Shown here piece by piece: positions 36,400 through 44,272 of a stretch of DNA of 64,000 bases; positions within the stretch are counted from its first letter, which is position 1, and each line of letters opens with the position of its first letter. Below the pieces are notes generated by a model. The model was not told the DNA's origin, ran no database searches, and worked only from the letters and a program-made list of their open reading frames with translations. A program made the position numbers and the translations under genes. Location of the stretch: NCBI RefSeq assembly GCF_000744225.1, contig NZ_JQLN01000001.1:124001-188000 (forward strand), given 5' to 3'. Origin of the DNA: Kitasatospora mediocidica KCTC 9733 (GTDB lineage Bacteria; Actinomycetota; Actinomycetes; Streptomycetales; Streptomycetaceae).

Positions 36400-36431
36400 C
36401 CCAAGATATCTTGATGTCGAGATACCTTGGG
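36400..36431. promoter_or_regulatory. MarR/PadR-type operator upstream of the chromate transporter pair
   Basis: CCCAAGATATCTTGATGTCG followed by AGATACCTTGGG is a 32-bp imperfect palindrome containing a perfect inner CAAGATATCTTG. It overlaps the region 41-72 bases before the GTG at 36359. The TATCTTGA-T-TC-AGATA pattern is that of MarR-family operators. No MarR gene lies next to it in this window. Confidence 0.7.
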
Positions 36432-36485
36432 AGGCCGAACGGAGGACGTACCGGTGGACCCGCTGTCCCCCTGCCGAACACGGCC

Positions 36486-37769
36486 TCAGGCGGAGTACGT
36501 GACGTCGGCGCCGTCGTTGGCGACCGTGACGGCGTCGGAGTGGACGACCACGCTGCCTCCGCTGGCCACGACGACGGCCGCGTCATAGGCGTGGACGATG
36601 ACACCGTCGGCGTTCGCGGCAACGCCGACCCTGGCGTTCCGCCGGACGGTGATGCGGGCGTCGCCGCTCGCCTCGGCCAGCGCGCAGTTGCCCTCCAGGG
36701 TGATGTCACCACCGGATGCGGCGTCGATCGCGACGTCGCCCGTTGCCCACAGCGTGCCACCGGTCACGACGGCGACGGTGGCCCGGTCGTAGGCCTCGAC
36801 GGTTCCGCCGTGGACGGCGACGAGGGCTTGGTCGTGCGCGCTGACGTGGACCCCGTCGGCGTTCGGACAGACCGCCACCCGGGCTTCCTGGCGTGCGCTG
36901 ATCCGGGCGTCGCCATAGGCGGCGACGATGGTCGCATCACCGTACGCGGAGATCTCGCCTCCGCCGGCGGAGGCGATGACGGCGTCCCCGTGCACGGTGA
37001 CCTCTCCGGCGTCCACGGTGTCGATGACGGCCTGGTCCCCGGCATCGACCCGTCCCCCGGCCACGGTCGTGAGCGTGGCCTGCCCACGCATGGTGACGAC
37101 GCCTCCGGTCACCGTGGTGATGGCCGCCCCTCCCCTGGCCCTGGCCCGCCCGGCGGCCACCGTGCCGATGGAGGCCCCTCCCCTGGCATCGACCTGCCCG
37201 CCGACCACCGTGCCGATGCGGGCCTGGTGGTAGGCGGAGACGTCCCCGCCGGTCACGGAGATGATCAGGGCATCGCCGACAGCGCTGACGTCCCCGCCGG
37301 TCACGGCCTTCAGGGTTCCGGGGCCGTGCACGTGGATGTACTCGTGGTTCGACCGGCCGATGCTCAGGTCACTGTCCGCGCCGGGAGTGAAGACCAGTTT
37401 CCCCGGGTCGTCCAGGGAGGCGTCGAGCTCGCTCTGGGTGTAGACGGTGCGCACGAAGTCCGGCGCACCGTAGGTGGCCGGGTCCAGCGCGCTGCGGCGG
37501 GCGCCTTTGACCACTGCGTACAGCCGACGGTCGACCTCGGCGAGACGCGCCTGGTCCTCCAGCGGCAGGCAGCCAAGGATCTCGTGCCACATGTCCTCGG
37601 GGAGGGCGCCCGAGTCGTGCGGGTCACCGTCGTCCGTGGGCCACGCCTGGAGCTGCTGGTGGAGCGCCGGCAGGAGGTCGGGGCGCAGCCGCTGGACCGC
37701 GGGCGCCATCAGCGCCCACAGCGCTGCCGCCGCCGAGCTCAACCAGCCGCCGTTCGCGGGCTCAGTCAT
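36486..37769 (-). CDS. F-box-like plus beta-solenoid repeat protein
   Basis: 427 residues from ATG 37769, overlapping the preceding gene by 8 bp. Residues 1-50 are helical and hydrophobic/Pro-rich. Residues 56-88 read LPEDMWHEILGCLPLEDQAR then LAEVDRRLYAVVK, matching the eukaryotic F-box pattern (LP-x-[ED]-x2-x-EIL-x3-PL-[ED]-D, then L-x-x-V-[DS]-R-x-[LW]). Residues 108-137 are the shared header (TVYTQSELDASLDD; LVFTPGADSDLSI). From ~150 to 427 come 16-residue repeats such as GRVDAGDQAVIDTVDA, GEVTVHGDAVIASAGG and GTVEAYDRATVAVVTG, with two CPNADGVHV/AANADGVIV variants. No export signal is present. It is last in a minus-strand block with a dead asparaginase homologue. The repeats may display or scaffold partners recruited by the F-box-like helices; this is speculative. 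Confidence 0.75.
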   Translation of the reverse strand: MTEPANGGWLSSAAAALWALMAPAVQRLRPDLLPALHQQLQAWPTDDGDPHDSGALPEDMWHEILGCLPLEDQARLAEVDRRLYAVVKGARRSALDPATYGAPDFVRTVYTQSELDASLDDPGKLVFTPGADSDLSIGRSNHEYIHVHGPGTLKAVTGGDVSAVGDALIISVTGGDVSAYHQARIGTVVGGQVDARGGASIGTVAAGRARARGGAAITTVTGGVVTMRGQATLTTVAGGRVDAGDQAVIDTVDAGEVTVHGDAVIASAGGGEISAYGDATIVAAYGDARISARQEARVAVCPNADGVHVSAHDQALVAVHGGTVEAYDRATVAVVTGGTLWATGDVAIDAASGGDITLEGNCALAEASGDARITVRRNARVGVAANADGVIVHAYDAAVVVASGGSVVVHSDAVTVANDGADVTYSA

Positions 37770-38742
37770 CGTTGTCCGTCCGTCCTTCTGCGATACCGGT
37801 GTGTGCAGCGTCCGTCGCTCGCGGACCGCTGCTCTGCTGGTGACTGTCGATGAACGCGACCGGGCCGCGCCGATGCAGCTGCTCGGATCGGAAGGCCTCG
37901 GCGATGGCCGCACGCTGCGCCCCGGTGGAGAGCAACAGGCGCAGCAGGGTTCGCGCCCGGGCGGGGTGGAGGCCTCGCGCGCCGATCAGGCCAGGGCCGG
38001 GCGCGGACCACGGCTCGGGCGACAGTTCCGGATCGGTGGCGAGGACGACCGGGATCCTGTCGGCCAGTGCGTCCAGCGATGCGGCGAGGGCCGGCGGCAG
38101 CCGATTGGCGCCGGCTCCGACGAGGACCAGCCCGTCGAGGTTCTCGGCCAGGGCGAGCAGCCGGCCGGGAGCGTCGTCGTCCCCGCCGAGGGTGTGCAGG
38201 CCGACCCGGGCCGGCGCGCAGCGCGCAAGGGGCAGCGGGCCCGGGCGCGACGGCGCCGTCACCACGTGGACCTGGTCGTCGGCCACCAGGCCGACGGGCC
38301 CGCTCCGCGGCGACCCGAAGGACGCCGTGCCCGTGCCGCCCGCACTGCTCAGCGCACGCGCACCGTGGATCTCGTCGTCGAGGACCACCAGCACGCCCAG
38401 CCCCCGGGCGGCGGGCGAGGCCGCGACGAGGGAGGCGGTGCGCAGGTTCGCCGACTCGTCCGGGCCGGTGCCGGTCAGCACCAGGGGCTCCTCATGGGGC
38501 CAGACGAGGTCCAGCAGGTAGGCGGCCCCCTCCAGGGCGTCGAGTCCCTGGGTGACGATCACACCGTCCGCGCCCGTGCGGACCGCTTCGGATGCCTCCA
38601 GCGCCAGGTCCAGGGTCTGATCGAAGGTCATGGCGTGCGGGAGGTCGTGGAGATCCGCGACGTCGAGCTGGATCCCCGACTCCCGCAGGTGCGGGACGAG
38701 GGTCGAGCGGATCGTGGCGTTCATCGGTCCGGTCTGTGTCAT
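37762..38742 (-). CDS. Asparaginase-fold protein lacking catalytic residues
   Basis: 326 residues; the start is fixed by an ATGA overlap with the upstream gene at 38739-38742. It aligns by eye to type I L-asparaginases: GADGVIVTQGLDALEGAAYL replaces the usual G-V-V-V-T-H-G-T-D-T-x-E-E, LVLTGTGP follows, then LVAASPAARGLGVLVVLDDE and IHGARAL. The N-terminal TGGTIA threonine strand is absent, the second threonine of the THGTD motif is a leucine, and the lysine-containing K-T-x-T-S loop reads SSAGGTGTAS. It should not hydrolyse asparagine. The C-terminal domain is complete (LDGLVLVGAGANRLP). A binding or regulatory role is inferred. Confidence 0.75.
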   Translation of the reverse strand: MTQTGPMNATIRSTLVPHLRESGIQLDVADLHDLPHAMTFDQTLDLALEASEAVRTGADGVIVTQGLDALEGAAYLLDLVWPHEEPLVLTGTGPDESANLRTASLVAASPAARGLGVLVVLDDEIHGARALSSAGGTGTASFGSPRSGPVGLVADDQVHVVTAPSRPGPLPLARCAPARVGLHTLGGDDDAPGRLLALAENLDGLVLVGAGANRLPPALAASLDALADRIPVVLATDPELSPEPWSAPGPGLIGARGLHPARARTLLRLLLSTGAQRAAIAEAFRSEQLHRRGPVAFIDSHQQSSGPRATDAAHTGIAEGRTDNDD

Positions 38743-39254
38743 CGGTGTGCCTCCGCGCTGGTTCGAGTCGGCCCGTCCGGGTCGAGCGGCCCAGACTCCG
38801 CACCGGGTCGGGGACGGACGGGAAGGCCGCGCGCCGTGTGCCGCAGGTCCGCCGGTGGCGGCGCCGCCGGCGGAGCGACGTGTCGCGGACCGACGGCCGC
38901 GGTCAGCAGCCTGCGCTGCCAGCGGCCGTCGGCGAACCACTGGTAGGCGCCGGTATCACGGTCGTAGCGCAGCGGGAGCCCGTGGCCGTCGGTCCCGTCG
39001 ACGAAGCGCAGGGCGTCCGCGAAACCCCGCAGCCACCGCAGGCGGAGCTCCGGGTCGGCGCCGGCTGCGTCGAGCTCCGCGAGCCGCTTCGCGTCGTCCT
39101 TCAGGTACTCCCGTTCAAGGTCCTCGACCTCCCCCTCCCGGCCGTTCCATCCCGGTCCCTTCCCCAGGTAGCGACCGATCCTGTCCAGCGGTTCCGCCGT
39201 CCGCGCGTCCGCCGCGACGGCGTCCTTCAACCAGTGCACGTACTCGACTGCCAC
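38739..39254 (-). CDS. Hypothetical protein, 171 aa, with tryptophan motif
   Basis: The GTG at 39254 has GGGAGG just upstream; an ATG four codons earlier is possible. Residues 1-70 are charged helices (VEYVHWLKDAVAADARTAEP). Residues ~85-105 contain GAYQWFADGRWQRRLL, a short W-x3-DGxW motif also seen in the proteins at 40229 and 51440. The tail is Pro/Arg-rich. No signal is visible. It is translationally coupled to the asparaginase-like gene. The family is unknown. Confidence 0.65.
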   Translation of the reverse strand: MAVEYVHWLKDAVAADARTAEPLDRIGRYLGKGPGWNGREGEVEDLEREYLKDDAKRLAELDAAGADPELRLRWLRGFADALRFVDGTDGHGLPLRYDRDTGAYQWFADGRWQRRLLTAAVGPRHVAPPAAPPPADLRHTARGLPVRPRPGAESGPLDPDGPTRTSAEAHR

Positions 39255-39270
39255 TGTGCCTCCCATGTGG

Positions 39271-39304
39271 ACCGGCCGGCCCGCGCACGGGCGGGCCGGC
39301 CGGT
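39271..39304. terminator. Intra-cluster hairpin, 14-bp stem
   Basis: ACCGGCCGGCCCGC pairs perfectly with GCGGGCCGGCCGGT around a 6-nt loop. It lies between the stop at 39333 and the start at 39254, so it may terminate or attenuate transcription inside the minus-strand block. Confidence 0.7.
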
Positions 39305-39332
39305 CACTCGCTTCCCAGGGCCCGAACGCGGG

Positions 39333-40166
39333 TCACCGGTGCTTCGGCGGGTCCTGCCGGAAGTTCTTGCTCGTGTCCCCGGACGGGAAGAGGAGCGTCG
39401 GCAGGCCCTGCGGGTCGAGCGTGAGGTTCATGAAGCCGTGCTTCTCCCCCTGCATCGTGAACAACCCGCGGCCGTCGGTCTGGAAGGTCCAGGTGAACCG
39501 GATGTACGGGCGGCCGGACTCAGCCTCCAGGACCTCTGCCGCGAAGCCGAGCTTGAGACCCTGGCTCCACATGTTCCTGCTGTGCCCGTCGCCCTTGGCG
39601 ATCCTGCAGCCCTTGATGCCCAGGGGGCGTGTGTCCTCGGTGCCGGGCTTGGGGGCCGGCCCGATCCGGACCACGGTGAACTCGATCTGCAGGGGGACCA
39701 CGAGCTTCTCGAGCTTCTTGCCCCGCGGCCCCTTCGCATCCACGATGCCCGAATTGCTGTGGTACTGAAGGGGGATCTCGTAGACGCCGATCGTGGTCGC
39801 GGCCGTACCCACCTTGTAGGTGGATAGCGCCGGGCCCAGGGTGAGGGCGAGGTTGCCGCCCTTTCCGATCACCGCTTCGGCGACCTCGATGAGCGCCTTG
39901 ATCGCCGTCTCGGCCTCTTTGGGGATGACCGCGCCGGGTATCGCCCCTTCGACCACGGTCGTCGCGTCGACCACCGCGTCGGTGAGCTGCTTGCCCAGGA
40001 TGTCGGCGCCGGGTACCGGCAGCTTGCTGATCGGCAGAGTGGCGTGGGTGCCGTCGCTGGTGGCGTCCGGGTTGGCAGGCGACGTCTGCGGCGCCGTGTG
40101 CTCGGTGTCAACCGGCCCGTCGGTCACCGGAGTTGTCGACTCGTCGACCTCGGATGTGATTTCCAT
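39333..40166 (-). CDS. Hypothetical protein, 277 aa, hydrophobic hairpin plus beta domain
   Basis: ATG at 40166 behind GAGG. Residues 1-50 are Thr/Pro/Asp-rich and disordered. Residues ~55-115 are amphipathic and hydrophobic helices (GADILGKQLTDAVVDATTVV; AIKALIEVAEAVIGKGGN). Residues ~120-260 form a beta-rich domain (TTIGVYEIPLQYHSNSG; LVVPLQIEFTVVRIGP; PYIRFTWTFQTDGRGLF). The plan is like that of the 15462 protein. Neither has a signal peptide. Its position in the solenoid/asparaginase-like block parallels the position of 15462 beside the first solenoid pair. Confidence 0.65.
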   Translation of the reverse strand: MEITSEVDESTTPVTDGPVDTEHTAPQTSPANPDATSDGTHATLPISKLPVPGADILGKQLTDAVVDATTVVEGAIPGAVIPKEAETAIKALIEVAEAVIGKGGNLALTLGPALSTYKVGTAATTIGVYEIPLQYHSNSGIVDAKGPRGKKLEKLVVPLQIEFTVVRIGPAPKPGTEDTRPLGIKGCRIAKGDGHSRNMWSQGLKLGFAAEVLEAESGRPYIRFTWTFQTDGRGLFTMQGEKHGFMNLTLDPQGLPTLLFPSGDTSKNFRQDPPKHR

Positions 40167-40228
40167 GACTGATCCTCAGGTTCGTGTGGGGGGTGGGTGG
40201 CTCGCGCCGAACGGGAGGCGGCAGCCGG

Positions 40229-40834
40229 CTAGTCGAAGGTGACGGTGATCCGGTGGAGCAGACCGTGCTCCTCGTACGCCGCATAGATGTCGTCGCCGCT
40301 GCCGGTCTCCCAGACCTCGGCGAGGTATGTCTCCACCGTTTCGTCGTCATCGCCCTGCTGCCCGGTGCGCCCCGGGGCCGTGTCCTGAGCGGGCGAGGTC
40401 TCCGCGATGGGAAGCCACCGCGCCCCCTCCTCGTCCCACCGGAAGTAGCCGTCCTCCGAGTGGAGTTCGGCGGATTCTGCACTCCCACCCGGGGCGGGGA
40501 CGTGGGAGTGGTGGGTGCCGTCCGCCCAGTCGGCGCCCTGCCCGTCGTCAGCGAAGCCGTGCTCCTCGGACGCCGCCGCCGCGCTCTGGACCGCCTCCGT
40601 CTCGAAGCGGTACTCGGCGAACAGGCGGCAGACCTGCACCCTCTCGGTCCCGGGCAGGAGCTCCAGCGCGTCCGCGACGGCGCTGGACCCGTGGCCGTTG
40701 GTCCGCAGGGCCGCGATGATCACGTCCGGGGACTCCTCCCACCAGGTGCGCGCCTCGACCGCGTCGATCTCCAGCCTGTTCGCGTCCGCACAGTAGTAGG
40801 ACCACGGTTCGGTTCCTGCAATGGTGAACAACAC
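40229..40834 (-). CDS. Hypothetical protein, 201 aa, with tryptophan motif
   Basis: GTG at 40834, 11 bases behind AAAGGG. It starts VLFTIAGTEPWSYYCADANR, continues through helices (ESPDVIIAALRTNGHG; LFAEYRFETEAVQSAAAA), then a disordered Asp/His/Ser linker with GYFRWDEEGARWLP (the same W-x-x-[DE]-G-x-W idea as at 38739 and 51440), and ends with an acidic domain (VETYLAEVWETGSGDD; HRITVTFD). There is no signal peptide. It is the probable second gene of the minus-strand block. The function is unknown. Confidence 0.6.
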   Translation of the reverse strand: MLFTIAGTEPWSYYCADANRLEIDAVEARTWWEESPDVIIAALRTNGHGSSAVADALELLPGTERVQVCRLFAEYRFETEAVQSAAAASEEHGFADDGQGADWADGTHHSHVPAPGGSAESAELHSEDGYFRWDEEGARWLPIAETSPAQDTAPGRTGQQGDDDETVETYLAEVWETGSGDDIYAAYEEHGLLHRITVTFD

Positions 40835-41002
40835 AGATGGGCCAGCCCTTTCGTGCCGATGGACCCGGCCGGTGGCGGTGTCCGCTTCCGGCCCGCCTCG
40901 ATGATCGTGCCGACCGCCGAGACGGCACAGGGCACCTTCGTGCAGACGCTCGGGCAGGCCGCCGACCCCGGTGAGCAGGCCGAACCGGTCGCGGCACCCC
41001 AC

Positions 41003-41048
41003 AGAACGCCGAAGGCCGCCCCTCCTGAGGGGCGGCCTTCGGCGTTCT
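41003..41048. terminator. Strong terminator, perfect 21-bp stem
   Basis: AGAACGCCGAAGGCCGCCCCT pairs with its exact complement around CCTG. It lies 23 bases after the stop of 41072-41374, so that gene is probably separated transcriptionally from the block starting at 40834. Confidence 0.88.
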
Positions 41049-41071
41049 TCCTAGAGGGGTGGATGTGCTGG

Positions 41072-41374
41072 TCAGAACGGCGACACTGAGGCCACGACCC
41101 GGGCCGCCGCATAGGCGTGCGGGTCGCCGGCGCGGACCTCGATGTGTTCGACCGAGTCCTGCGCGTAGGGGAAGAAGGTCCGGTCGAGGTCTTCAGTGCT
41201 GGTGATCGCGACATCACCGCCGAAGAGGAACGAGCCGACGGTGTCGTCGTCGGGGTAGAAGAGGAAGTAGTGCTCTCCGGCCACGTGGTGCGGGTCTTCG
41301 ATCACCTTCAGACCGTCGATCGGGCCGAGCATGCCGAATTCCTGAACCCATTGCAGGTTTACGAGGTTTGCCAT
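41072..41374 (-). CDS. Small hypothetical protein, 100 aa
   Basis: ATG at 41374. A compact alpha/beta domain: MANLVNLQWVQEFGMLGPID, then EHYFLFYPDDDTVGSFLFGG and TEDLDRTFFPYAQDSVEHI. No cysteines, signal or catalytic motif. The strand FLFYPDD followed by a second strand gives it the look of a small cytosolic binding protein. It sits between a terminator and the MFS gene (41398-42669) on the same strand, with only 23 bp between them, so it is probably the second gene of the MFS transcript. Confidence 0.65.
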   Translation of the reverse strand: MANLVNLQWVQEFGMLGPIDGLKVIEDPHHVAGEHYFLFYPDDDTVGSFLFGGDVAITSTEDLDRTFFPYAQDSVEHIEVRAGDPHAYAAARVVASVSPF

Positions 41375-41397
41375 GCCTCAAATCGTAGGAACCGTGA

Positions 41398-42669
41398 TCA
41401 TGTGGGATCAGGACCGCTCGGGCGGACGATCGGGAACTCGCCGGGCGTCGCATTGCTCGGTCGTCCGCCCCTGCCGGCCGGTGATCCCAGGTGATTGAGC
41501 AGCGCGGCGATGACGGCGGAAACAGACGCGGCGATCAGCAGCGTCGGGTAGCCGTAGCTGTGGAGGACCGGGCCGCCGAGGAATCCGGCAAGCGAGAGGC
41601 CGATGAACAGCGCACTGTTGTTCCACGAGAGCATGGTGGTCGCGTCGGCCGGGAACCGGTCCACGAGCTGGCGCTGCTGGGCCGGGAACATCGCGTAGGC
41701 GACCAGGGCGAAGGGTGCCAGGGTCGCGATCAGGGCCGGGGTGGCGGGGAAGGCCACGGCGACCAGGACCTCGAGGACGGCCGTGCCCAGCAGGGTGGCG
41801 GTCACCACGTGTCGCGGACCCAGCCTGTCCGCGGCGCGGCCACCGGTCAGGCCGCCGATGACGGCTCCCACGCCGTAGGCGACCAGCAGGAGCGGCACAG
41901 CGCCACCGTGTCCGCGCAGGTCGCACGCCACGGCGAGGAAGGTGTAGAGGGCGTACACGGCCAGGGCCCAGCACATGGTCACCGCGACCGCGAGGAGGAT
42001 GGGGCCCAGCGTGGCCGCACGGGGGGCGTGCCCGTGGTCGGGCGCCGGGCGTGCGGTGGTGTCCACCGGTCCCCACGACCGCAGGTGCGGCACCGTCAGC
42101 ACGGCCGTGCAGCAGGCCAGGATCACGAACACCTGGCGCCAACCGACGTGCGTACCCAGCAGCGCGCCCAGCGGTGCCCCCACCCACAGGGCCGTGAGCA
42201 GGCCGGAGCCGACGATGGCCAACACCTGTCCGCGGTGTTCGGGACGGGCCCGCAGGCTGGTGAGGGCGTAGACGGTGGGTCCGGTGGCAGCGCCCGCGAC
42301 ACCGGCGATCACGCGCATCACGATCAGCGTGGCGAAATCGGGCGCCAGGGCGGTTCCGATGTTCGCCGCCGAGAACAGCACGAGGGCCGCCACCAGGACC
42401 AGCCGCCGGTCGGTGCGGTCGGCGACCCGCCCGAGCAGGGGCGCCGCGACGACGTACGCGAGCGAGAAGCCGGTGACGGTCAGGCCGATCTGCGAGAACG
42501 AGACGTGGAAACCGCGTGCGAGCTCCGGCAGCAGCGGCGAGACGACGAAGAGGTCCGTGCCGACCAGGAACTGGGTCACCCAGGCGAGGGCGATCTGACC
42601 CGCGGTGATGTCGCCGGTGCCCGACGGCAGATCGCCCGACTCCCTGGGGTTTGGGGTGGTTTGCGGCAT
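41398..42669 (-). CDS. MFS transporter (drug:H+ antiporter-1, AraJ/arabinose-efflux type)
   Basis: 423 residues. The ATG at 42669 is preferred over a GTG three codons earlier. Twelve transmembrane segments, with the motif A loop APLLGRVADRTDRRLVLVAA and antiporter-type GVAGAATGPTVYALTSL. The second half repeats motif A as TGGRAADRLGPRHVVTA. It would export a small molecule by proton antiport. The N-terminal ~20 residues are polar and cytosolic. Confidence 0.88.
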   Translation of the reverse strand: MPQTTPNPRESGDLPSGTGDITAGQIALAWVTQFLVGTDLFVVSPLLPELARGFHVSFSQIGLTVTGFSLAYVVAAPLLGRVADRTDRRLVLVAALVLFSAANIGTALAPDFATLIVMRVIAGVAGAATGPTVYALTSLRARPEHRGQVLAIVGSGLLTALWVGAPLGALLGTHVGWRQVFVILACCTAVLTVPHLRSWGPVDTTARPAPDHGHAPRAATLGPILLAVAVTMCWALAVYALYTFLAVACDLRGHGGAVPLLLVAYGVGAVIGGLTGGRAADRLGPRHVVTATLLGTAVLEVLVAVAFPATPALIATLAPFALVAYAMFPAQQRQLVDRFPADATTMLSWNNSALFIGLSLAGFLGGPVLHSYGYPTLLIAASVSAVIAALLNHLGSPAGRGGRPSNATPGEFPIVRPSGPDPT

Positions 42670-42846
42670 GGTCTCCACAGTAGTTCCACCGGGCGCAGAA
42701 GCGGTTCACCTGAGCCCGGTGCCCGAAAGGACGCACGCTGGGCCGCTTCTTCGGATCCGCGCGCAGGGCGGCGGCGGCGCATGCTCGATGGGGTCGGCCA
42801 CACCGTCGGCGAACTCCCCCGGCATCCAGGAAGCGGAAGGCCAGCC

Positions 42847-44268
42847 ATGAACGGCATCTCGTACATCTCCGCCCATGGAGGCCTGGTCCCCTTCTCCGGA
42901 GAGACGTTCGTCCCCCGGGGAAAGACCGTCAGGTTCATCTGCGAGGACGGATCCGCCGCCTACACGATCAGCTCGCTGGCCGTGATCAACGGAGCCGACT
43001 TCATCACCACGGACGACTACGAGGCGGGATCCCTGATCCCCAACTACAGCCTGTACGGCCACTCCATGGAGGAAGTGCAGAGCGTCCTGGCGTCCGTGTC
43101 CTCCGTGACCGACGGAGAAGTCCGGATCCCGGGATTCGACGGGCTTCCGGACCGGATGTCCCTGTGTACCGGCGCCGGCTGGATCGGCACCTCCTGCACA
43201 CCGGAGGCCGGCCACCACTGCGAGGGCGTCCTGGCGGAGAAGTGGGGGTTCGGCGACACCCTCGTGCTGCTCTGCTGCCGCACCCACGTCCTCACGCAGA
43301 TCATGACCACGCTGTGCGGGACCCAGTTCGACACCGACGTCGGACAGTCGGGCGAGGAGTACACCCGGTTCCACCGGCTGACCGACGAGTGGGTGCGCTG
43401 GCTGACCCGGACGGACATCGACGACCGGAACGTCATCCTCACGTTCCTGGACTTCCCGCAGGGCACCCGTGCACTGCTCATGACCTACCCCAGAGTCGCC
43501 GAGCGCGTCGACGCGGCCTGGAACACCGTCACCGACCATCCGTTCGACATCCGGCACAGTCAACTCCCCCTGCTGGAGCAGGAGATCCGGAAGTACCGCG
43601 CGGCGGTGGCCGGCCACCTCGACCAGCGCCTCGCCTTCGCCACTCCAGGTGCCGGATACACCCGGGCGACCACGGAGCCGACTCCCGAGCTGACCAACCG
43701 GGGCGAGCCCACCGGCGGCGGCCTGCTGCGATGGCTCACCAGCCAAGCGCGGTACCAGGACATCAGGATCCACTACGCGAGGGAGCTGCTCCCGAAGGCT
43801 CCCGACGGAGGGGGATTCTCCGCCTGTCTCGAATTCCTGGGAGAGGTCATCTCCACGACGTCCCCCTCCGACTACGAGAACCTGGCGGAGCGCCAGCCGG
43901 ACCTCCTGCCGGCAGGAAACGCGTATGCGGTGAACCTCAACGCGGCCTTCTCGGCGCTCTGCCGGCTCTACGGCGAGTGCTGCGAGCGGCGCCAGGACGT
44001 CGAACACCGGACCCGGCTGAAGTGGAAGGAGGGGGAGCCGGACCCGGAGAGGGCGCGCAGGAACCTGGTGGAGGACCGGAAGATCTTCTCGGCGACGGTC
44101 CGCAGGCTGTGCGACAACGACCGGGCGTGCCAGGAGTCCGCCGCGGAGATCCGCGAGGCGCTGGACGACTTCGAGACCGTGCTCAGCGGCTACCTGGACG
44201 TGCACCTCCACGCCGTCTACAGGCGCCACTACCTCGGTGCCCATCCGGACGAGTTCCAGATCGACTGA
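42847..44268 (+). CDS. HG/HxCxGIL-signature hypothetical protein (family member 2)
   Basis: 473 residues from ATG 42847. Unlike its relatives, the signature domain is at the very N-terminus: ISYISAHGGLVPFSG (His10-Gly11), FVPRGKTVRFICEDG, then SLCTGAGWIGTSC, GHHCEGVL and the strand TLVLLCCRTH. The remaining ~320 residues are helical (TDEWVRWLTRTDIDDRN; LPLLEQEIRKYRAAVAGHL; YENLAERQPDLLPAG) and may be a partner- or nucleic-acid-binding region. There is no signal peptide. The order of conserved His, Cys and Gly matches the proteins at 33426 and 51440. See the finding on this family. Confidence 0.65.
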   Translation: MNGISYISAHGGLVPFSGETFVPRGKTVRFICEDGSAAYTISSLAVINGADFITTDDYEAGSLIPNYSLYGHSMEEVQSVLASVSSVTDGEVRIPGFDGLPDRMSLCTGAGWIGTSCTPEAGHHCEGVLAEKWGFGDTLVLLCCRTHVLTQIMTTLCGTQFDTDVGQSGEEYTRFHRLTDEWVRWLTRTDIDDRNVILTFLDFPQGTRALLMTYPRVAERVDAAWNTVTDHPFDIRHSQLPLLEQEIRKYRAAVAGHLDQRLAFATPGAGYTRATTEPTPELTNRGEPTGGGLLRWLTSQARYQDIRIHYARELLPKAPDGGGFSACLEFLGEVISTTSPSDYENLAERQPDLLPAGNAYAVNLNAAFSALCRLYGECCERRQDVEHRTRLKWKEGEPDPERARRNLVEDRKIFSATVRRLCDNDRACQESAAEIREALDDFETVLSGYLDVHLHAVYRRHYLGAHPDEFQID

Positions 44269-44272
44269 CTCC

